Source: Haloquadratum walsbyi J07HQW1
GTDB lineage: Archaea > Halobacteriota > Halobacteria > Halobacteriales > Haloferacaceae
Length of the DNA stretch: 64,000 nucleotides
Direction: 5' to 3'
Assembly: GCA_000415965.1 (NCBI GenBank)
Contig: KE356560.1
Span: 1,799,296-1,863,295 of the forward strand
The number at the start of each line of letters is the position of its first letter. Position 1 is the stretch's first letter. The notes under the pieces were generated by a model, which worked only from the letters and a program-made list of their open reading frames with translations, did not search any database and was not told the DNA's origin. The position numbers and the translations under genes were made by a program. Shown here piece after piece: positions 63,291 through 64,000 of the stretch.

Positions 63291-64000
63291 TAACCCCGCG
63301 CCTTCGAGTTGACTGAAGAGACTCACGGACGGTCCGCCACTTCGGTCCACGCTGTATCGGTAGGCTTCAATAATCGTCCGTATAGCGACAATCGCCCCCA
63401 GCATAAACGGACCAGCATCAGAGAGGTTCGTGATGAATGGAACGATTAAGTACAGTCCAAGCACTTGTTGAGTGAGGACGCGCCCAATCTCGCGGGCAGA
63501 AGTATCGTCAAATCGACGGTCGCCAATGAACTCGTAGCGAAATTCTCCAAGACGAGTACTCAAGAGTGCTATGACACTCAGAGCCATTCCGATGGACAAG
63601 ACCGGTGGGGAATCTAACGTCGCCCATGCCAGTAGACCGACCGGGAGCCCGATCACTAACCATAGAGAGACAATCAACGCCGAATAGGGAATATTCCGAG
63701 GATAGATCGGGGGTAACCTGGCATGGACAGTTAGACTGCCACGTTTCCATTGTAGACTGGCGAGTGGTAAACTGGGTGTATATGTGGATATATCCTCCGT
63801 GGGCGAGCCAAGTTCCGCGAATAGCGCTTTCACTGCGGCGATGAGTGCGGTAATAAACGCCTCACAAAAGTAGATGACGAGCAGTGGGACGACGCTCCAT
63901 TCAAACACAACCACACCGACCAGCGGTGTGAGATTCCCGGCGATGACTGCTAACAGTCCAACAACTTGTCTCGGTGTTTTTAGACCCAGTTGAGAGTCGA
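63285..64000 (-). CDS. DUF6498-like membrane protein, 5' part beyond the window
   Basis: The frame is open to the window edge, reading LGLKTPRQVVGLLAVIAGNL, TPLVGVVVFEWSVVPLLVIY and FCEAFITALIAAV before the region starting at 63914. Further down are RLPPIYPRNIPYSALIVSLW, ATLDSPPVLSIGMALSVIAL and the stop after QLEGAGLL. It is a paralogue of the protein at 57936, with the same EWS...CEA and PPIYxRN segments. Multi-pass membrane protein of unknown function; the N-terminus is missing here. Confidence 0.6.
   Translation of the reverse strand, partial: DSQLGLKTPRQVVGLLAVIAGNLTPLVGVVVFEWSVVPLLVIYFCEAFITALIAAVKALFAELGSPTEDISTYTPSLPLASLQWKRGSLTVHARLPPIYPRNIPYSALIVSLWLVIGLPVGLLAWATLDSPPVLSIGMALSVIALLSTRLGEFRYEFIGDRRFDDTSAREIGRVLTQQVLGLYLIVPFITNLSDAGPFMLGAIVAIRTIIEAYRYSVDRSGGPSVSLFSQLEGAGLL

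Noticed and set aside
1-64000. tRNA, rRNA and CRISPR arrays
   Set aside because: I looked for T-loop GTTCGAATC-type cores, long conserved RNA blocks and regularly spaced direct repeats and found none; the dispersed elements are too far apart and variable for a CRISPR array.

Overview
The window reads as chromosomal DNA of a haloarchaeon, most likely Haloquadratum (the square archaeon) or a close relative. Supporting signs are very acidic proteins, twin-arginine and lipobox secretion signals, a PGF-CTERM tail, haloarchaeal-type histidine kinases, modest GC content (roughly half), long intergenic stretches and many decaying genes. The genus is inferred from these traits; no database comparison was made. 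I saw no rRNA, tRNA, CRISPR array or intact transposase.

Layout. 0-4.1 kb: an Mrr-like nuclease translationally coupled to a broken Cys-rich zinc-repeat gene, small membrane proteins and a vWA protein. 4.3-12.2 kb: acidic hypotheticals, a D-2-hydroxyacid dehydrogenase, a LysE-family exporter, an S66 (LD-carboxypeptidase/MccF) peptidase and a Tat-exported beta-lactamase-type hydrolase. 9.4-21.7 kb: an accessory zone with five copies of a ~120-bp dispersed element built of nested inverted repeats, two zinc microproteins, several frameshifted secreted or membrane proteins, a transposase remnant and a GC-rich decaying island. 21.9-26.2 kb: a 7TM histidine kinase and a PiT phosphate transporter, followed by a nearly gene-free 1.5 kb.

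27.6-50.5 kb is a purine catabolism supercluster. It holds a phosphoribosyltransferase, a frameshifted DUF3830 gene, an allantoinase/dihydropyrimidinase-type amidohydrolase, two ATZ/TRZ-type aminohydrolases, an allantoate/N-carbamoyl amidohydrolase, hydroxyisourate hydrolase, urate oxidase, OHCU decarboxylase, an NCS2 purine permease, a three-subunit xanthine dehydrogenase and a complete BMP-type nucleoside ABC importer. Together they can plausibly import nucleosides and bases, deaminate them, oxidise hypoxanthine/xanthine to urate, open urate to allantoin and release ammonia for nitrogen supply.

51-64 kb: a receiver-PAS-histidine kinase, a HAD-IIA phosphatase, a Rieske protein with a large unassigned C-terminal region, a PGF-CTERM surface protein gene carrying four in-frame stop codons, two DUF6498-like membrane proteins (one cut by the window end), a GIDE-like membrane protein, small acidic proteins, an inverted-repeat-bounded element and a broken PH-domain gene.
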